DNA of 64,000 bases from Chromatiales bacterium (lineage in GTDB: Bacteria > Pseudomonadota > Gammaproteobacteria > Chromatiales > Chromatiaceae). Positions within the stretch are counted from its first letter, which is position 1. The number at the start of each line of letters is the position of its first letter. Under the pieces are notes generated by a model, which searched no databases, was not told the origin of the DNA, and was given only the letters and a program-made list of their open reading frames with translations. Position numbers and translations under genes: made by a program. The stretch is from positions 62,001 through 126,000 of the forward strand of contig JANQLO010000038.1 in NCBI GenBank assembly GCA_028280505.1. Direction: 5' to 3'. Positions 26,737 through 35,964 of the stretch are shown here, one piece after another.

Positions 26737-29700
26737 TCATGCGACTTTCGAAAGCGACTCGACCACGACATCACCATGGCGCCCGACCTCTTTCGCCGCA
26801 TCTTCGATCTGCTCGGCGAACGGTTTTAGGCCTTTCAGATCTGCAGCAGGTTCGGTCACCCCTTCACCCTGATCAGCGTCGCTGTAGATAACCTCCAGAA
26901 TGCGCATTTCACCATCGGCGTCGATGGCCATCAGGCGGAAATGGAAATCCCCAAGCCCATCGGGTAGATCGCCATTCACCATACCCGTCATGGGGTCTAC
27001 TTGGATCCATTTCGGTAACGGCGTGCCATCAAGCTGGGTCGCAATGTAGCGGGTCGACGACGTTGCGAGCGTATCGTCGATTTCTACTGCGAGGCGTTCG
27101 TCTTGTACCTCAATTGCTACGACAAGCATGCCGACTCGTTCAGCTGCCTGCTGCCGCTGGCTCTGATCGGAGAAATGCACCGAACCATCCACATCCGCCC
27201 ATACCTCGACTGATGCCACCATTGCATCTCGATTTTGTACGACGGGTGCACGCGGTGTGTCGTTACTGTCGGACACCGGTATGGATTCATCGGTCGCTGT
27301 AGGCGCCGGCTGGGCAGGCGACGCCGGAACAGCGGATTCAGGCGCCACCAAAGACTCGCCAACCGATACCGTTGAGCTCGTGCTGCTGGAAAAACCATCG
27401 CCAGGCTGCGGAATCGTTGTCGTGAAACCGGGTATCCCACCGCCACTGGGCGGCGTCGGCGGGTCGACCAGCACGGGGCCATCACCCATCGGCGGCGCCG
27501 GTGGATCGAGCGGAGTCGTCGGTGAACCGACGGATGGTTCAGTCGCAGGCGGTGGCGGCGGGCTGACGGTCAATGTCGTCGTCGTTGAATAGGTTCCGCC
27601 ATGACCATCATCAACCGTGATCCGGATCTGACCCACGCCGGAGCCACGTGGTACACCGCTCAGCGTGCCGGTCGCCGGATCGATACTGACCCCCTCGGGC
27701 AAGCCGGTGGCGGAGAAGGTCAACGAATCGCCGAGATCGGCATCGGTAAACGCACCGGGCGGAAGCTCGTAAGTGAACGGCATGCCATCGGTAGCACGCA
27801 GGTCCGAATCCAACGGCACCGACAACACCGGCGCATCATTGGTGTTATCCAGAGTGAGGTCGAATACGTGCTCGACGGTGCCACCCTCACCGTCGTCGGC
27901 GATCAGTTTGATTGGCACCGTACCGATGTCATTCGGTGAATTGCCACTGAATGTTCTGGTGTTGGAATCGAAGCTCAACCAGCCGGGCAAAGGCGATCCA
28001 TCACCGAGCGTTGCCGTATAGGCCAGCGTGTCGCTGACATCGCCGTCAGCAAAGGTATCCGCAGTAAACGTGAAGGCCCGAATCCCGGCACCGTCGAACA
28101 ACGGCGACTGGCCGACGACCGATCTGTTGACCGTTGGCGTGTCGTTGGGGTCGACAATCGACAAACGGAAGCTGTCACTGACCGATGCCCCGAGGTCATC
28201 GCGGGCGGTCACCTCGATGTCGATATGGTCCGCGCCACCATTGGGTGGATTGCCGCTGAAGGTCCAGGTCGGGGCATCGAAGGTCAACCATGACGGCAAC
28301 GCCGCACCGCCGACCTGGCGCGCGGTGAACGTCAGCGCATCACCGACGTCCGCATCAGCGAACGCCCGCTCATTGATCGTATAACTGTGATGACCGGCAC
28401 CACTGAACGTGTGGTCGTCGATGCCGGCATCGACGTGCGGCGTATCGTTCATGTTCGATACGGTCAGGGTGAAGTCATCGAAGACGCTGCCACCCTTCCC
28501 GTCGTCGGCCGTCACGCGGATGCTGACGTCCGTCGCATCGTTTGGCGGGTTGCCACTGAAGGTCCGTGTAGCGGCATCGAAGCTCAGCCAATTCGGCAAC
28601 GGTGATCCGTCGACCTGCGTCGCCGAATAGGTCAGCGTGTCATTCTCAACGTCGTTGAACGCGGCGTCACTGAATTGGAAAGACTGGCTACCTGCGCCGT
28701 CAAATGCCTGGTTCGGGATTGGTGCGTCGACTGTCGGCGCATCGTTGACGGGCGCCACGTAGATGGCCACCTGGGCGATCATGCTCTTTTCATTGGTACC
28801 CGAGGTGTACTGATACAGGAACGTCTCGACACCGTTCCAATTTTCGTTCGGGATGAAATCGAACTCGGCATAGTCCTGACCGGCGGCGATGTAGCGACTG
28901 GCGTCACGCAGCATCAACCTGCCGTTGTCGAGTTGGTAGCCGATCACATCGTTTGTGGCGTTCAAATCACCGTTGAGGTCGAACTCGGCGTAGATCTCGT
29001 TGCCGCTGAACGGCGTCAATGAGCCACCGTTGCCGTCCGCATCGTCCGGCGTACCGGTACCGAACACATAGGTACCGCCGTTGTCGTTGATATCGGCGAT
29101 CAATGCGCCTACATCGACAAACCCGATCGAGTCCTCGGCCATCGGCACATTGGTGCTGTCGGCATTCGGCAGGGCGGGCATGACGATGACCGTCTTGGTC
29201 GCGAGCGCGTCACCACCAACACCGTCGGCCACCGAAATCGTCAGGGTATCAGGGCCCGGGGCAACCACGTCGTTACCCACACCCGCTGCGTAAGCCAGCC
29301 CACCGGCATCGGACAGCGTGGCGTTAATCTTGTCGACCGTACTGGTAATGGTGACGGTGCCGGACCCGTTATTACTGACTTCACCGGCGCCTACGCCGCC
29401 ACTGACGGTCGTATCAAAGGTCAGTGTGCCGTACGGCGAACCCGAAACCTCGCTGAGTGAAAACACGACCGTCACGTTGTCGTTATCGACATCGTCTACC
29501 GAGAGACCAGACAGGACAAACCGACCGGTGGGATTGGTATTGATGTCTTTCTGGGTGGTAAACAGCTGACCACCGAGATCGATCGTCGGATCGTCATTGA
29601 CGACCTGGATGTTCACAGTCGCCTGCTTGACGCTGTAGCGGGCGGTTACCGAACCACCGTCGCCGCCGTCATTGACCTGGATCGACACGGTTCGCGCGGC

Positions 29701-32700
29701 ACCAGATGCATTGTCGCTGGCATTGCTGAACGCGATCGAGCGCGCAAGCGCCTGGACCTTGGCGGCATCGGCGTTTGCGTTCAGGTTGATCCGCAGATCG
29801 CGCCCTTCAAGACCGTTGTAGGTACCATCGACCGTACCAATCTCGGTCCCATTGTACCGCACACTACTACCGGACAGCGTGATTCCGCCGACGTCCAGAA
29901 TCGCGAAACTGTCCTCAGCCTCGCCGTTCGCCGTCGTCATCACCGTCAGGCTGCCCTGGTCATAGCTTCCCGGTTCCGGATCGGTGATGGTGATCGTCGG
30001 GTCGATCCGAACACCGGCACCATTCTCGGTGAAGGTCACGGCCGAAGTCGGCCCGCCAAGCAACGGCGCATCATTGACCGAGGCGATCTCGACGGTGAAT
30101 ACCGCGCTATCGCTCGCTCCCTCGGCATCGGTGACGGTCACCGTAAAGGTCTCGGAAACATCTGCGCTCAGCGCATTGATTGCACCAGCGTCCGGGACAT
30201 AGCGGTAAGCACCGGTGGCCGTCGTCACCGTCAGGGTGCCGTAGGTCCCTTGGTACGACACCGTACCATCACCGTTATCGTTGCTGCCGCTAATGTCATA
30301 AGTCAGCACGGCGCCGTCATCGACATCCGAACCCTGCAGGACTCCGGTGGCATCCGAGAAGCTGTCGGCGCCGTCCGTGTCCGTGTAGTACACGGTCGTG
30401 GGGGTCGCGATCACCGGCGGATCGTTGACCTCCGTGACGACCATCGACTGCGTCGCGGACTTCGTGTCGCCACCTTCGGTCGCCGTGGTCAGCGTGAACG
30501 TACGGTTCTGCAGCCCGTTCACGGCCGTCAGGTCCGACGTGCTGCTGTAGGTCACCAGTCGCGCCAGGGCCTGTAGCGCAGCGGCGTCGACGCCGCTTGG
30601 CGGAGAGGCCTGGGTGACAGTGACATCGTCGATGAAAAGTTGTGCGCCGAGTAGACGACCGCCTGTGGCATCGAAGGTGCCGGATACGAACACGAACCGG
30701 TATTCACCGGCCGTGTCGACGATGATCTCTTTCTCCGCCCAGCTGGTGAAATCCCGGGCATGCGCGCCGGTTTCGTCGAGAATGGTTTTGATTTCTCCGG
30801 TGTTGACCTCGACCACATAACCGTAGACGTCGTAGGCATCGCCGCCGCCTTCCGCCTTCCAGTAGAACGAAACCTCGTCACCCGCCTCCAGAGCCACCGT
30901 CCCTTCGCTGTAGATATAGGGACCGCGGATCACCTCGTAGCCGCTGTTCGACCACATTCGGCTGTACATGCGTACCGAGTTACCGCTACCGCCGTTGGCG
31001 GTGCTGCCACTGACCAAGTCGGCGGTGTAGGTCTCCGAACGCAGACTACCGCTGTCATAGAGGCCTCGAGACACCGTCTGTGAGGGATAGGTGGAATCTG
31101 TCGGGGTATCCTGACCCGCGATCTGGTCCTGACCGAAGATCACGCGCTGATTGACCAGACTCCATCCGGTTACCGTGATATCGCCATGTGACCCGGTCTC
31201 GAAATTGCCGTTCTCGAATTCGGTCGTGAACTTGATGCGCAGACTGTTACCGTCCTGGCCGTTTCGCGTACCATCGACGGAACCGATAACCTTGGCCTCG
31301 GTACCGTCTCCGAGATAGACCGCATTGCCAACCACCGTGACCACACCATCAGCGATTGAAGCCGTCTGGGACCGGATCAAACTGATCACATCACCCGATT
31401 GCGGGTTGTCCAGTGAGATATCGATATAGCCACCGCCGTACTGAACGCCCGGTTCCTGTTCGATGACCGCATCCTGCAGCACCGTGATCTCGCTGCCCTG
31501 CTCGGTATAGTCGGCCTGACGTTCAACCTCTGCGGTGATGTTGACGGTCAACGTCACCTCTGCCGTGGTGGTTCCATCGCCCACTTGCAGCGTGAAGGTT
31601 TCGCTGGCATTACTGTCCAGTGCGTTGATCGCGACGCCATTGGGCGCATAGGTATACTCACCCGTCGCCGTATTGATGCGGAGCGTGCCGTAGCTGCCCG
31701 CCAAGGTCGACATGCCGGCACTCACCGAACCGCCATCGATACCGTAGGTCAATGTTGTGCCGGCATCGACGTCCGAAGCCGCGACCGCAGAACCGATCGT
31801 TCCGAATACATCCGCGCCAGCGGAATCGGTCAGATCGATACTCGACGGCGTCGAAACATCAGGCGCATCGTTCGCACCGTTGATCGTCACGGTGAGACTG
31901 ACCGTCGCATCATCCCCTGGATCTACCGGAGAAGCCCTGAAGGTATAGCTCTCTTGCTCCTGGACCCCACCACTCAAGGCTTCGATCACATTGCTGTTTT
32001 TCTCGTAGAGATACTCCCCAGTGCTCGAGTTCAAGTAAAGCGTGCCATGCGTTCCCGCCTTGGAAACATCGTAGGTGACCCCTCCGATCAGATCGCTGCC
32101 ACCGGTGACGCCACCATCGATACCAAAACTGATCGAAGACGGAATCTGTGACTCATTAGCGACCAGCGTGCCGGTGAGATCCTGATCGACGGTCGTCGAA
32201 GCATGTAGATTCTCGGTGATCGTCGCCTCATCGACCGGACCCAATGTGACCTCGACAACATCCAACGTCCGCTGGCCCGACAGCTGCAGTACCGGATCGC
32301 CGCCCATCCCACCGTACTCCACGACATATCCACTCAGGGTATGGGTCGACGAAAGGTCGTTCCAACCATCCACAGTGCTGTAGAACTGGGCGTAGTCCTC
32401 GTTGCTACCGGTGCCGGCGTTGTTCGGCTCGTTCGTGTTCCAGTTCTCGTACATGCCGCCAACGGCATTACCACTCGCATTACCGCTCCAGAACTGAGTA
32501 CCTGCCTCAGGTCCGGTCACCCATCGCCAAACCCCTTCGGCGGCTTCGTCGCTCGCGCCGATCCAGCCGTCACCGGTCAGTTTTGTCGCGATATAGTCGT
32601 TCTCAGCGTCGCTGGTCACCGTAGCCAAGTAGCCTTGGAGACCGAACAATGAACGCGCAGCGGCGGCATCACGCGCTTGAGACCAGGTCAAGGTTGACGC

Positions 32701-35229
32701 CACGTACTCGTAGTAGTGGCCATTGTCGCTGAATGCCACCGCCGGGCCGGCGGTTATGCTGATGTTGCGCTGACCAACCGACGGATCCGCTTGCCCGTTA
32801 GCAAAGGTCACGGAGCGCAATACGGCTTGATATTGGGCCGCCGAAGCATTTCCAGTGAAAGACAAAACGCCGGTAGTGCTGTTGTAACTGCCACTGATGC
32901 CGGCCGCTGTCGCCACGCTCGAATTGAAAGCGAGCACGTCGCCAAGCTGCAGGTTTTCAATGATGACCTGCGCCGAGTTGAGATCGGAGCCCCCAGAGTC
33001 CGCATCGGTCAATTGAAGTGTCGGATCGACGGCGACCGCCGAACCGCCTTTGATGAAGGTGGAACTACCCACGGATACCGTCAGCTCCGGTGGATCGTCT
33101 ACGGGATTGACGGTAATCGAGAAAGTGCCCGATACAGCAGAAGCGCCGTCCTGCCCACCGTCGGCCAGGGAGAAATCGAAGCTGTCGCTGGTGGTCTCTC
33201 CACCATCGTGCGTATAGCTGATGAGGCCGCTATTGATGTCGGCCTGTGTAAACGTGTCGTTTGTCGCCAATGCCACGCCATTTCGATAAAGCGTCCCATT
33301 CACAGGGTCGGTTCCCAGGGTGTAGGTAAGCTCTGCTGCCACATTATCGGGATCGGCAGCCGCCAACATTGTGTTGGTGATCGTCGTGGTCGCACCCTCA
33401 TCCAGCGCAGTACCGGTGTTGGTAGGGACTGACGGTGCATCGTTGATCGCAGCAATGGTAATATTGCTGGTGGTCGAACCGGCGTTCGAATTGGCATCAA
33501 CCGCCGTAACGGTCAGTACGCGGGTCGTGGTACCGGGGTCGTCGGACGTGTTTTCGAACGTCACACGGCGGGCGATGTCGGTCATCGCAGCGTCGTTGAC
33601 CCCGCTGGGCGGATTCGCTTGTGTGACAGTGACGTCGTCGATATAAAGCTGCGCGCCTGCCGCTAGTCCGCCACTGTAATCATAAGTTCCGGAAACAAAG
33701 ACGAATCGGTAAGTACCCGCTTGCGTTACCGTGACAGTCTCAGTCGCCCATGTCGTAGAAGCGCTACTACTCGAGCCGGTTTCGTTGAGTATGGTCTCGA
33801 TATGGCCGTTATCGACATTGACGATGTAGCCATAGACGTCATACGCATCACCACCTCCTTGGGCCTGCCATTCGAATGAAACCTGGTCATTCGCTTCCAA
33901 GGCTACGGTACCATTGCTGTAGATGTACGGCCCACGAACAATGTCGTAGCCACTACTCGTTGTCATCCCCGCGCTTCTCATCTTTACGGAGAAGCCGCTG
34001 CCGTCGTTCTGTGTAGCGTCCAGCTGCGTCGTCAGCGAGCCAAGGGTAGTAGGCGTATTTTGATCCGTATGAGAGCCAACAGGGCCATTGGTAGGCCAAA
34101 CTGTATCGACTGGTGTCGGTAAACCCGCTATCGTATCGGTCCCGAACTTGACCTGTTGGTTGATAGCTGTCCAACCTGTAATGATCGTCGATCCGGCAGA
34201 CCCTTCGTTAAAATCACCGTTCTGGAACTGATTGGAAAAATTGATACGTAGTTTTTCACCGTTCTGACCGTCGTAGGTGCCGTCAACACTGCCGATGACT
34301 TTCGCGGTCGAGCCGTCGCCTTGGTATACAACGCCACTGACGATACTGATCTGACCATTAACGGTTGACGGGCTTCCATCCTCCGCCAAGCCAAGCTGAT
34401 CGGCGGCCTCGGTGTTGGACAAGGTGAACTCGATATAGCCACCGGAGTAGTCACCGCCGTTGGTGATCGTTACATCGCCGTCGATCGTTCGCACACCGTC
34501 ACCTTCGGTGTAACCGAGATCTGACAATCCCGAGACGGAAGGCGTACTGAGAATCCGACCGTAGCCCGCAGGCGCAATCTCGGAGGTTTCTATTCCCCCG
34601 GTGCTAACCTCGAGATTCCAGTCGCCGCCCAGCGCGGACGCGCCGCTCAGGTCATCCGACGCCGAAACATCGGCCCCGGTCGCCGAAGCAAATGCGGCGA
34701 CGAAGTCTCGGCCCTGACCCTCTGCGCCGGTGTAGCAACCATAGAGAAGGATATCGCCTGCGCTATCGAGGGTTTCACCCAGCGCCTTCAGATCGGCTTG
34801 GCGTTCCGAAATGGTGTCGCTATCGAGTAACGTATTACCCAGGGTGACCTGGCCGATGTCGCCATGAGAAAACACGTGAATGGCGTCGATGCCCCCTTCG
34901 CCGGAGAGCACCTGAACCATCTGGTCGAGACCGTCGGCCGTGCGTTCGATGACATGGACTTCGACGTTGTCGGGCAGCCCCGCCAACAACGATTGGAAGT
35001 CGTCGACACCGGCATCGACGAAGGCCACCTCTCGCCGCGCGCCACCGGCCGCCGGCGCGGTTACGGGGGTCTCCGTCGTCTCTTCAGCGGATGGTTCGGT
35101 CGGCTCGGCGTCGGACGCAGCCTCCGCGGCGACTACGTCGGCTACAGCGGCACCGTCGAACATCAAGCGAGGTTCGAGCGTAGTAATCAGTGGAACTTTT
35201 GGCCGGTTTTCTTCCTTGCGACACGTCAT
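26737..35229 (-). CDS. Giant LEPR/DUF4347/cadherin-like repeat surface protein
   Basis: About 2830 residues, acidic and nearly cysteine-free. Residues 18-27 carry the LEPR motif (LEPRLMFDGA). Residues about 65-215 match DUF4347 (HVFSHGDIGQVTLG, ILLYGCYTGAEGQGRDF). Two related modules of about 300 residues follow (around 34500-33540 and 31500-30520), each with GGDAYDVYGY and a YRFVFVSGT strand. Between them are VCBS/cadherin-like repeats and a C-type-lectin-like domain (residues about 828-980; WNTNEPNNAGTGSNEDYAQF). Residues about 2160-2555 are dystroglycan-cadherin-like repeats (SFDAATRTFSGNPP), then a proline-rich hinge. A GAGGT site 8 bases before the ATG at 35229 decides the start. Likely an exported adhesin or matrix protein. 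Confidence 0.88.
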   Translation of the reverse strand: MTCRKEENRPKVPLITTLEPRLMFDGAAVADVVAAEAASDAEPTEPSAEETTETPVTAPAAGGARREVAFVDAGVDDFQSLLAGLPDNVEVHVIERTADGLDQMVQVLSGEGGIDAIHVFSHGDIGQVTLGNTLLDSDTISERQADLKALGETLDSAGDILLYGCYTGAEGQGRDFVAAFASATGADVSASDDLSGASALGGDWNLEVSTGGIETSEIAPAGYGRILSTPSVSGLSDLGYTEGDGVRTIDGDVTITNGGDYSGGYIEFTLSNTEAADQLGLAEDGSPSTVNGQISIVSGVVYQGDGSTAKVIGSVDGTYDGQNGEKLRINFSNQFQNGDFNEGSAGSTIITGWTAINQQVKFGTDTIAGLPTPVDTVWPTNGPVGSHTDQNTPTTLGSLTTQLDATQNDGSGFSVKMRSAGMTTSSGYDIVRGPYIYSNGTVALEANDQVSFEWQAQGGGDAYDVYGYIVNVDNGHIETILNETGSSSSASTTWATETVTVTQAGTYRFVFVSGTYDYSGGLAAGAQLYIDDVTVTQANPPSGVNDAAMTDIARRVTFENTSDDPGTTTRVLTVTAVDANSNAGSTTSNITIAAINDAPSVPTNTGTALDEGATTTITNTMLAAADPDNVAAELTYTLGTDPVNGTLYRNGVALATNDTFTQADINSGLISYTHDGGETTSDSFDFSLADGGQDGASAVSGTFSITVNPVDDPPELTVSVGSSTFIKGGSAVAVDPTLQLTDADSGGSDLNSAQVIIENLQLGDVLAFNSSVATAAGISGSYNSTTGVLSFTGNASAAQYQAVLRSVTFANGQADPSVGQRNISITAGPAVAFSDNGHYYEYVASTLTWSQARDAAAARSLFGLQGYLATVTSDAENDYIATKLTGDGWIGASDEAAEGVWRWVTGPEAGTQFWSGNASGNAVGGMYENWNTNEPNNAGTGSNEDYAQFYSTVDGWNDLSSTHTLSGYVVEYGGMGGDPVLQLSGQRTLDVVEVTLGPVDEATITENLHASTTVDQDLTGTLVANESQIPSSISFGIDGGVTGGSDLIGGVTYDVSKAGTHGTLYLNSSTGEYLYEKNSNVIEALSGGVQEQESYTFRASPVDPGDDATVSLTVTINGANDAPDVSTPSSIDLTDSAGADVFGTIGSAVAASDVDAGTTLTYGIDGGSVSAGMSTLAGSYGTLRINTATGEYTYAPNGVAINALDSNASETFTLQVGDGTTTAEVTLTVNITAEVERQADYTEQGSEITVLQDAVIEQEPGVQYGGGYIDISLDNPQSGDVISLIRSQTASIADGVVTVVGNAVYLGDGTEAKVIGSVDGTRNGQDGNSLRIKFTTEFENGNFETGSHGDITVTGWSLVNQRVIFGQDQIAGQDTPTDSTYPSQTVSRGLYDSGSLRSETYTADLVSGSTANGGSGNSVRMYSRMWSNSGYEVIRGPYIYSEGTVALEAGDEVSFYWKAEGGGDAYDVYGYVVEVNTGEIKTILDETGAHARDFTSWAEKEIIVDTAGEYRFVFVSGTFDATGGRLLGAQLFIDDVTVTQASPPSGVDAAALQALARLVTYSSTSDLTAVNGLQNRTFTLTTATEGGDTKSATQSMVVTEVNDPPVIATPTTVYYTDTDGADSFSDATGVLQGSDVDDGAVLTYDISGSNDNGDGTVSYQGTYGTLTVTTATGAYRYVPDAGAINALSADVSETFTVTVTDAEGASDSAVFTVEIASVNDAPLLGGPTSAVTFTENGAGVRIDPTITITDPEPGSYDQGSLTVMTTANGEAEDSFAILDVGGITLSGSSVRYNGTEIGTVDGTYNGLEGRDLRINLNANADAAKVQALARSIAFSNASDNASGAARTVSIQVNDGGDGGSVTARYSVKQATVNIQVVNDDPTIDLGGQLFTTQKDINTNPTGRFVLSGLSVDDVDNDNVTVVFSLSEVSGSPYGTLTFDTTVSGGVGAGEVSNNGSGTVTITSTVDKINATLSDAGGLAYAAGVGNDVVAPGPDTLTISVADGVGGDALATKTVIVMPALPNADSTNVPMAEDSIGFVDVGALIADINDNGGTYVFGTGTPDDADGNGGSLTPFSGNEIYAEFDLNGDLNATNDVIGYQLDNGRLMLRDASRYIAAGQDYAEFDFIPNENWNGVETFLYQYTSGTNEKSMIAQVAIYVAPVNDAPTVDAPIPNQAFDGAGSQSFQFSDAAFNDVENDTLTYSATQVDGSPLPNWLSFDAATRTFSGNPPNDATDVSIRVTADDGKGGSVFDDFTLTVSNMNDTPHVDAGIDDHTFSGAGHHSYTINERAFADADVGDALTFTARQVGGAALPSWLTFDAPTWTFSGNPPNGGADHIDIEVTARDDLGASVSDSFRLSIVDPNDTPTVNRSVVGQSPLFDGAGIRAFTFTADTFADGDVSDTLAYTATLGDGSPLPGWLSFDSNTRTFSGNSPNDIGTVPIKLIADDGEGGTVEHVFDLTLDNTNDAPVLSVPLDSDLRATDGMPFTYELPPGAFTDADLGDSLTFSATGLPEGVSIDPATGTLSGVPRGSGVGQIRITVDDGHGGTYSTTTTLTVSPPPPPATEPSVGSPTTPLDPPAPPMGDGPVLVDPPTPPSGGGIPGFTTTIPQPGDGFSSSTSSTVSVGESLVAPESAVPASPAQPAPTATDESIPVSDSNDTPRAPVVQNRDAMVASVEVWADVDGSVHFSDQSQRQQAAERVGMLVVAIEVQDERLAVEIDDTLATSSTRYIATQLDGTPLPKWIQVDPMTGMVNGDLPDGLGDFHFRLMAIDADGEMRILEVIYSDADQGEGVTEPAADLKGLKPFAEQIEDAAKEVGRHGDVVVESLSKVA
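30520..34500 (-). repeat. Internal duplication of a ~300-residue module in the giant surface gene
   Basis: The stretches about 34500-33540 and 31500-30520 encode clearly homologous modules in the same order: a VDGTYDGQNG / VDGTRNGQDG strand, FQNGDFNEG / FENGDFETG, VRGPYIYSNGTVALEA / IRGPYIYSEGTVALEA, GGGDAYDVYGY in both, YRFVFVSGT in both and IDDVTVTQA in both. The copies are diverged, so the duplication is old. They flank the C-type-lectin-like and cadherin-like region. Confidence 0.85.
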
Positions 35230-35307
35230 GGCGGTGACCTCTTTGGTTAAGGTCCCATGAGCACACAACGCCTTGGGAGCATCCCTGTTTGTCAGGCACA
35301 CGTCCAA

Positions 35308-35675
35308 AGTCGTAGTACACTCCGGGTACCACGCTACTCTTAGCGACCCGACGCCCCCGGACTGAAGTCGTTTACTTAACTCGGGATTAGCGCATAGCCC
35401 AAAAACTTGATTTAAATCAGAAAGAAATCAGGCACGACCGCTCGGCGGGCATATGCCCGACCATGAGTCGGTAACCACTCAAACGACCAGTTTCTTCCTT
35501 AAGGGCGCTACTATTTTTCGACTATCGGGCATGACAAAGCCCCGCCGACATCCCTATCAGCGAGGCTTTACGGAAATTCGCACCGGATGACGGCTCCGTG
35601 TCGTTCGGCGATCAACATTCCCTGTCGTTTGTAACAATACCGTTTCACCTGTCGGTCGACAAATCACTTTGTTCC
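35308..35675. other. Gene-free upstream region of the giant gene
   Basis: No gene is supported here. The stretch is A/T-richer than its surroundings and should contain the promoter of the LEPR operon. It has an FNR-like site (35407-35420), a perfect 14-bp palindrome CGGGCATATGCCCG (35446-35459) and, near 35535-35570, an imperfect inverted repeat (AAAGCC ... GGCTTT). Confidence 0.5.
35407..35420. promoter_or_regulatory. FNR/ANR-like binding site upstream of the giant gene
   Basis: TTGATTTAAATCAG matches the FNR consensus TTGAT-N4-ATCAA at 9 of 10 defined positions. It is about 180 bp upstream of the giant gene start. Oxygen-dependent control of the LEPR operon is an inference. Confidence 0.4.
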
Positions 35676-35870
35676 TCATGTCGCGGCGGTGTCTAGCCAG
35701 CACCAGCGCCTCATGTTGCACGCCAGATTCGTGAGTGCCACCTTCACGCGCGCGCTCGCCAAGCCAATCGTTCTTACCCGCTTGCCACCCATCGCCTGCA
35801 GTACGGCAAGGGCATGTTCCACCCGGCAACGTTGCCTCAGGCGTCTCCGGCCTGCGGCATCGGCAGCAAT
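35676..35870 (-). pseudogene. IS5-family transposase remnant (C-terminal end)
   Basis: Reading leftward, the frame encodes the C-terminus of an IS5-type DDE transposase: RCRVEHALAVLQAMGGKRV (with the catalytic-site Glu in RVEHAL), then IGLASARVKVALTNLACNMR and a stop at 35676. The N-terminal two thirds are missing. The remnant lies between the LEPR operon and the HerA-like gene. Confidence 0.75.
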
Positions 35871-35964
35871 GAGACACTAAATCCAGAACCCGCCCACCCA
35901 ATTTGGGAAAACCTGGGCATAGGCGCTATTCTTCGATCTCGCCAACGATGAGAACAAGTTTCGC

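Noticed and set aside
35535-35570. Possible terminator AAAGCC ... GGCTTT
   Set aside because: The stem is interrupted and no T tract follows; it could equally be an IS5 end.
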